Shown: piece after piece, positions 8,101 through 11,089 of the stretch | How the letters are laid out: each line of letters opens with the position of its first letter | Position numbering within the stretch: the stretch's first letter is position 1 | NCBI GenBank assembly: GCA_028565635.1 | Contig: JAOXYB010056545.1 | Span: 1 to 11,089 of the forward strand | Origin: Phoronis ovalis | Taxonomy: Eukaryota; Phoronida; Phoronidae | DNA: 11,089 nucleotides | Direction: 5' to 3' | Translations under genes and position numbers: made by a program | The notes under the pieces: generated by a model | Databases searched by the model: none | The model's input: only the letters and a program-made list of their open reading frames with translations | What the model was told of the DNA's origin: nothing

Positions 8101-11016
8101 TCTTATATTCAGCATTATCATCATTTCCTCTTGCTGTCGCATATTAATTTAAAGCAGAACCTTCCTCAAGCAATGGATGTGTTTATCTGTTATTAGTAAA
8201 TTTACATAAATTATGTAGTTATGCAAATTATATCAAATTAGTTACTGTTACATTAAATACAATTTCAAAGTACTGGGTATTATAAGTGTGTGCTTGCTGT
8301 AATCATAATTACCATCAACAAATTTACACATTTCTGTTACATTTTATATTACTTGACCATAATATGGTACTGTGTCTCTATGTCCCATGCTAAGTCATGG
8401 TTACTAGTAACCCTTAAAACATAAAAGCCTGTATAAGCACATATAAAAGCACCAGTCACCAAAGGCAATGCTGCTCAGTACAAGTAACACAAGGATGGAT
8501 TTTAAGTTGAGGGTTCAATTTAGGGAAATGAAAATAAAAATGATAAAAACTGTACTTCTTGCTGTTCAGCAAATATGTCTTTCATCATTTGAGAGAAACT
8601 GACCCCCACCACCACGGAATCAACCACTCAGGTATCACAATTTTATTTTAGATAAACTGTATTGTATATCAGATCATGTTCCATAAATGAACTGTAAGTC
8701 CAGTTATAAAACATCGATTTGATTTATTTACTATAAAATTAAATTTGTTTAAATCTGGTAACAAGAAATACTAATTGAATTTAATAATAGCTTGTATTAC
8801 AATTCAGTGTATAATTGCTAGTTAAATGTGTTATTTGTTTTAACTTTAGTTAAAGGGTAAGCACAGTGGGGATGTAAATTTTGATATATTTGTATTATTA
8901 TCCGCTATTTCTATCAACGGATAAAATGAAATCAGCCTTTGTAATTTGCAAGAATAATATCAGCCTTTGTAATTTGCAAGAATAATGTTTACAGTCAGAT
9001 ACTTTCTTTCATTTGTTTACATTATTCTAAGCTTGAATTGTAATATAATAGTAGTAAAACATGTTTCCAAATGAGCTGGTTTTTGTAGAAAAGTGGCTGA
9101 ATGTTTGGTGTTTTAAAGAAACGAGAAGCACCACCTTGGAAACTGACAAAAGTCTGCAACTATGCATAATAATAAACGTGCAGCAAATCAGTGTGAAATG
9201 GCTAAAATTATGGATTAAAAGAATTAAGCATGCAGGAGATAATTTCCTGTCTCACCACCAGGTGGTCTTTTATCTCAATTGCTGCATGCAAACGTTCCTT
9301 TGGCTTTTCAGATTTCATCTTTTCATCAAGTGTGGTTGAGTACAACTGGAAGATAATTTTATTAAAACCCCAAATTTAAAATACATTGAAGTAAAACCTA
9401 ATTCATCATAGCGGTACAGTACTTCTAAATTGATAGGTAAATGCACATCTTATGATAATACAGTTTTTTTTTGTTACGGTTTTGTAAAATACTAAAATAT
9501 CTCACAAGCAGGATGTTTATAATTCAGTAATCCCAACTTTCTTACTGTTCTTTAATGTCAAATGTCACAGGATGTATTTTATTTTAATCATAAGATGTAC
9601 TTTATACCTATTCAATTCACTTTAATCAAAGACATCAGGTCAAACAAAGAAATAATCAAGAAAGTAAAGAGGACATAAATTTTGCTTTTTTCTGTTTTAG
9701 AAATCTCAAAATTTCTGAAAAACCAAACTGAAACTACTAATGAACCAGTTCAGTACATAATGTTGGACTGATGTCAATGATATTATTTTTATTGGGCCTG
9801 TTTTTCTGACCACCTGCTCTCACCATAAAATGATCCAACATCTCTACAGACTTGATGATTCGAGCCTTTGTTCCTTCAATCGCAGCAGATGCATCTACTA
9901 ATATGGCATACCACTGCAATACACATTTAACAGGAATTTCATTCAAAATCTCTGAAGCGTAACTATAAAAATATACTTGTATCATACTTGTGTTACTAAA
10001 CTTAGAAAATGTGATCCTTAAAGTAAATCGTAATCACCATAGCTCTAAAAAAACAACTGTGACAATTCAAATATTTACATAAAATTAATTTACCTTATGA
10101 CAAGCAAAGTTTTCAGCATTCACCTCCAAGGCCCTTTCTGCATAATGAAATGCCTCTACTATCAGTCTCTTTCTTTCTTCAGTATTTTCCACAATTTTGG
10201 ATTTGTCATATGCAGCTCTAGCTAGTCTCCACAATATTTCATCATTATCAGAGTGTTTGTGTGGGATAAGAAGATTATACAGATCATCAGTTTCCAACTG
10301 TGCATAGAGTAAATCAGCTTTATCAATGACATCGTCTTTCACACGAATTTCTATAATTAAGATAAACATTAACTTAAATATTGATTCTAGTGAGAATCAA
10401 AAACATTTATTTTAGCTTCAATTAATAACTAAATTTGCCTTGCAGCAATTAGCCATTTGTCAACTGGTTTATAAAGATGACAAATCAAAGTGTGGTTGAA
10501 TATATCAACTTCATAATAAACAAATGTGAGGAAGAGATAGACACGTCACTATTCAATTTTCTCCCGTAGAGGAGTTGTTGCTGTAAATTGTGAAGTCACT
10601 TTGAAAAATTAATTAATCAAGTACTTTCTCCCTAAGAGACATGTTTCAGGTGCCACAAACTGTTCTTCACAATTTTAATTTCTGGGAAATATATTATATC
10701 ACTTTTCATTGTTCAATGCAAAAAAGTTAGGTGAAACACAATCTTATAATACTGAAAAGTGCTTTAACATAATATATACATTGCTAATTTCTGAAATATA
10801 ACAAGCTAATTGAATCTTAATTAACATTAACAAAATTGTGTGTGCTAACAGAAAAAGCACAAAAATTAAAGGAACTTCTCCCAAATTGTGGGGATGTACT
10901 GATAAAAATATACCTTTCTTATTTATTGTTTTACCACTAAAACCATATGCTTTTACAGTTGCAATAGCTGGAATCAGTACCAAGGGTTTAGTCATCGTGG
11001 ATCCTACCCACCAAGC
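5057..11016 (-). CDS. RMDN1: Regulator of microtubule dynamics (RMDN1/FAM82-type) TPR-like protein; N-terminus outside window
   Basis: Minus-strand exons 11016-10914, 10350-10094, 9913-9824, 7054-6999, 6739-6652, 6228-6198, 5891-5758 and 5107-5057 join in phase into 269 residues plus TAA. Residues about 11-26 form a hydrophobic segment near the N-terminus, as in RMDN1. Then come KADLLYAQLETDDLYNLL (45-62), the family hallmark ILWRLARA (73-80), HYAERALEVN (103-112), KWYAILVD, ELNPEDATT, LAWYQRKI, PPQATYEQALEYFERAEQID and PGFYSKNTLMIGTIYARL. The C-terminus is AHKEATQLLRSLGEKV. Family knowledge: RMDN proteins have helical TPR-like repeats. C. elegans RMD-1 associates with microtubules and affects chromosome segregation, and the paralogue RMDN3 (PTPIP51) tethers ER to mitochondria. 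The lack of a long coiled-coil N-terminal region argues for the RMDN1 type over RMDN2/3. An alternative 90-nt exon (9256-9345) may replace 9824-9913. Confidence 0.93.
5108..5757 (-). other. RMDN1: Last intron of the RMDN-like gene (650 nt)
   Basis: This is a GTAAGT...TTTTCCAG intron. It is AT-rich and no other feature was recognised. Confidence 0.85.
5758..5891 (-). CDS. RMDN1: RMDN-like exon G (last TPR-like repeat)
   Basis: The acceptor is TTGTTTTTTAG next to 5891 and the donor is GAG|GTAAGT at 5757. The exon is 134 nt: two bases completing Ile, then 44 codons ending in phase 0. It encodes DPGFYSKNTLMIGTIYARLQ, QKDKAIPYLKKVLQFP and LKTLDDKE. It matches the DPNFYSKNLLLLGKTYLKL segment of RMDN1, a typical TPR helix pair. 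Confidence 0.95.
5892..6197 (-). other. RMDN1: Intron of the RMDN-like gene (306 nt)
   Basis: This is a GTAAGT...TTTTTTAG intron. Nothing else was recognised in it. Confidence 0.9.
6198..6228 (-). CDS. RMDN1: RMDN-like exon F, 31-nt microexon
   Basis: The acceptor is AACCTTTCTTTTCAG next to 6228 and the donor is CAAA|GTAAGT at 6197, near-perfect consensus. The exon is only 31 nt: ALEYFERAEQ plus one base, which becomes Ile with the TT opening exon G. It continues TYEQ into ALEYFERAEQ, as in RMDN1 (ALGYFHRAEQ). Its length is not a multiple of three, so skipping would shift the frame. Confidence 0.92.
6229..6651 (-). other. RMDN1: Intron of the RMDN-like gene (423 nt)
   Basis: This is a GTGAGT...TTTTCAG intron with no other feature recognised. 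A 71-codon plus-strand ORF overlapping exon E is antisense shadow. Confidence 0.85.
6652..6739 (-). CDS. RMDN1: RMDN-like exon E (WYQRK...TYEQ)
   Basis: The acceptor is GATCTTGTAG next to 6739 and the donor is CAG|GTGAGT at 6651. The exon is 88 nt: one base completing Trp, then 29 codons ending in phase 0. It encodes YFSFADLAWYQRKI, CSVVFEDPP and QATYEQ. The FA..(P/A)WYQR(R/K) and PP..TYE motifs are diagnostic of RMDN1. The short segment is in register with vertebrate RMDN1 without gaps. Confidence 0.94.
6999..7054 (-). CDS. RMDN1: RMDN-like exon D (ELNPEDA TPR helix)
   Basis: The acceptor is AACTGTTTTGTAG next to 7054 and the donor is TG|GTGAGT at 6998. The exon is 56 nt: 18 codons plus TG, which becomes Trp with the G opening exon E. 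It encodes KATELNPEDATTVYSIGL(W), matching the KAIELNPKDATS...GIW segment of RMDN1. The phase-0 start accepts either exon C or exon C'. Confidence 0.93.
8399..8412. repeat. Perfect 14-bp palindrome
   Basis: GGTTACTAGTAACC is fully self-complementary. No protein-binding site of that exact sequence is recognised, and chance in an AT-rich intron is possible. Confidence 0.6.
8931..8986. repeat. Perfect tandem duplication, two 28-nt units
   Basis: 8931-8958 and 8959-8986 are identical (each starts ATCAGCCTTTG and ends AAGAATAAT). Perfect identity implies a recent duplication. It lies inside the large RMDN intron. Confidence 0.95.
9256..9345 (-). CDS. RMDN1: Putative alternative exon C' of the RMDN-like gene (same size and phase as exon C)
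   Basis: The acceptor is TTATCTTCCAG next to 9345 and the donor is GTG|GTGAGA at 9255. The segment is exactly 90 nt, 30 codons, no stop, phase 0 at both ends. It encodes LYSTTLDEKMKSEKP then KERLHAAIEIKDHLV. Ungapped against exon C it has 8 of 30 identical residues (Y2, D7, E13, K16, R18, E24, D27, H28) plus conservative changes at most hydrophobic positions. The second half resembles the KERI...K.H segment of other RMDN proteins. It would splice in frame to exon B and to exon D. The simplest reading is a mutually exclusive partner of exon C. Consecutive inclusion would add 30 residues not expected in the family. A decayed exon copy is possible, but open frame and intact splice sites argue against it. 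Confidence 0.72.
9346..9823 (-). other. RMDN1: Intron between exon C and exon C' (478 nt)
   Basis: This lies between the paired exons. The exon C frame continues 28 codons past its donor to a stop at 9737, so failure to splice would give a short alternative tail. No repeat or RNA gene was seen. Competing complementary elements that would enforce exclusive splicing were not evident by eye. Confidence 0.6.
9824..9913 (-). CDS. RMDN1: RMDN-like exon C (WYA-type version of a duplicated exon)
   Basis: The acceptor is ATGTGTATTGCAG next to 9913 and the donor is ATG|GTGAGA at 9823. The exon is 90 nt, 30 codons, phase 0 at both ends. It encodes WYAILVDASAAIEGT then KARIIKSVEMLDHFM. It keeps the WYA motif and the (I/T)KARI...HF pattern of RMDN1 and joins directly to KATELNPEDA of the next constitutive exon. 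It is rich in small residues in its first half. Confidence 0.9.
10094..10350 (-). CDS. RMDN1: RMDN-like exon B (ILWRLARA signature)
   Basis: The acceptor is TTAATTATAG next to 10350 and the donor is AAG|GTAAAT at 10093. The exon is 257 nt, starts at codon position 2 and ends in phase 0. It carries the most diagnostic RMDN sequence: VIDKADLLYAQLETDDLYNLL (written here only as the family match around residues 42-62), DEILWRLARAAYDKSK, and VEAFHYAERALEVNAENFAC ending HK. In vertebrate RMDN1 the equivalent HK directly precedes WYA, which is how the next exon starts here. Confidence 0.95.
10351..10913 (-). other. RMDN1: Intron of the RMDN-like gene (563 nt)
   Basis: This is a GTATAT...TTATAG intron. 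The exon A frame stays open for about 56 codons into it, with hydrophobic AT-codon content and no family resemblance, so it is treated as read-through. No other feature was recognised. Confidence 0.85.
10914..11016 (-). CDS. RMDN1: RMDN-like exon A (hydrophobic N-terminal segment)
   Basis: The minus-strand acceptor TTTTTCTTTTTAG abuts 11016 and the donor is AAAG|GTATAT at 10913. The exon is 103 nt: 34 codons plus one base that makes Glu with the AA opening the next exon. It encodes AWWVGSTMTKPLVLIPAIAT then VKAYGFSGKTINKK. The hydrophobic core matches the weak membrane or mitochondrial segment near the RMDN1 N-terminus. The internal Met at 10995 could be a start if the upstream splice were not used, but the strong acceptor suggests at least one more 5' exon beyond the window. 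Confidence 0.8.
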
Positions 11017-11089
11017 CTAAAAAGAAAAATACATGAAAATACTGTTAGATAGCTCTTTAATAAACTAATCAGCATATGTACCAGTATGC

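Larger units (their letters stand above)
7055..9255 (-). other. RMDN1: Large intron between exon C' and exon D (about 2.2 kb)
   Basis: This is AT-rich sequence with low-complexity TATTTAT runs near 8060-8085, a perfect 14-bp palindrome GGTTACTAGTAACC (8399-8412) and a perfect 2 x 28-nt tandem duplication (8931-8986). Overlapping 63- and 69-codon minus-strand ORFs lie at 7085-7307 just upstream of exon D but match nothing recognised. No RNA gene or transposase was found. Confidence 0.6.

Noticed and set aside
9061-9339. 92-codon plus-strand ORF
   Set aside because: It overlaps exon C' antisense, has no recognisable domain, and its composition looks like chance. The minus strand gives the family match.
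10744-10913. Open-frame extension of RMDN exon A with a hydrophobic, membrane-like stretch
   Set aside because: The donor at 10913 and acceptor at 10350 restore the family sequence exactly in phase. The extension is AT-rich intron read-through.
1-11089. CRISPR array, bacterial operon, rRNA or viral genes
   Set aside because: No regularly spaced identical repeats with unique spacers, no ribosome-binding-site/ORF organisation and no rRNA-like sequence were seen. All supported coding sequence is spliced animal-type exons.

Overview
The window looks like nuclear DNA of an animal, probably an AT-rich invertebrate. It is strongly A+T-rich. Its coding sequence is cut into short exons (31-257 nt) flanked by GT...AG introns with pyrimidine-tract acceptors, and it carries microsatellite and interspersed-repeat debris. 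The species cannot be named from this sequence. There is no bacterial-style gene organisation and no long intact ORF. The two real genes are visible only once their exons are joined across phase-compatible splice sites.

Left part, plus strand (305-2317): the last five coding exons of a peroxisomal enoyl-CoA delta-isomerase 2 (ECI2/PECI) homologue. They encode most of the crotonase domain and end in the peroxisomal targeting tripeptide Ser-Lys-Leu. The 5' exons, where relatives carry an acyl-CoA-binding domain, lie off the left edge. The flanking intron at 1-304 holds a GC-containing, palindromic, tandemly repeated GGGCGATTATT motif that looks like the end of a mobile element.

Middle (about 2318-5056): the 3' ends of two convergent genes. 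There is a short ECI2 3' UTR with AATAAA at 2576, then about 700 nt of intergenic sequence with degenerate tRNA-like (SINE-like) motifs, a poly-C run, and a very AT-rich stretch that is probably the long 3' UTR of the second gene. That stretch holds an (AT)13 microsatellite and decayed tandem repeats.

Right part, minus strand (11016 down to 5057): eight family-matching coding exons of a regulator of microtubule dynamics (RMDN1/FAM82-type) protein, which join in frame into 269 residues with a stop. Only the extreme N-terminus is missing, off the right edge. The most interesting observation is a ninth exon-like segment in the large intron (9256-9345). It has exactly the same length (90 nt), the same phase (0/0) and the same donor type as the neighbouring exon at 9824-9913, and an ungapped similar translation. 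This suggests a pair of mutually exclusive alternative exons that would swap a 30-residue segment of the TPR-like domain.

The two genes have no evident functional link. One acts in unsaturated fatty-acid oxidation and the other in microtubule or organelle-contact biology. Their tail-to-tail arrangement is simple adjacency.
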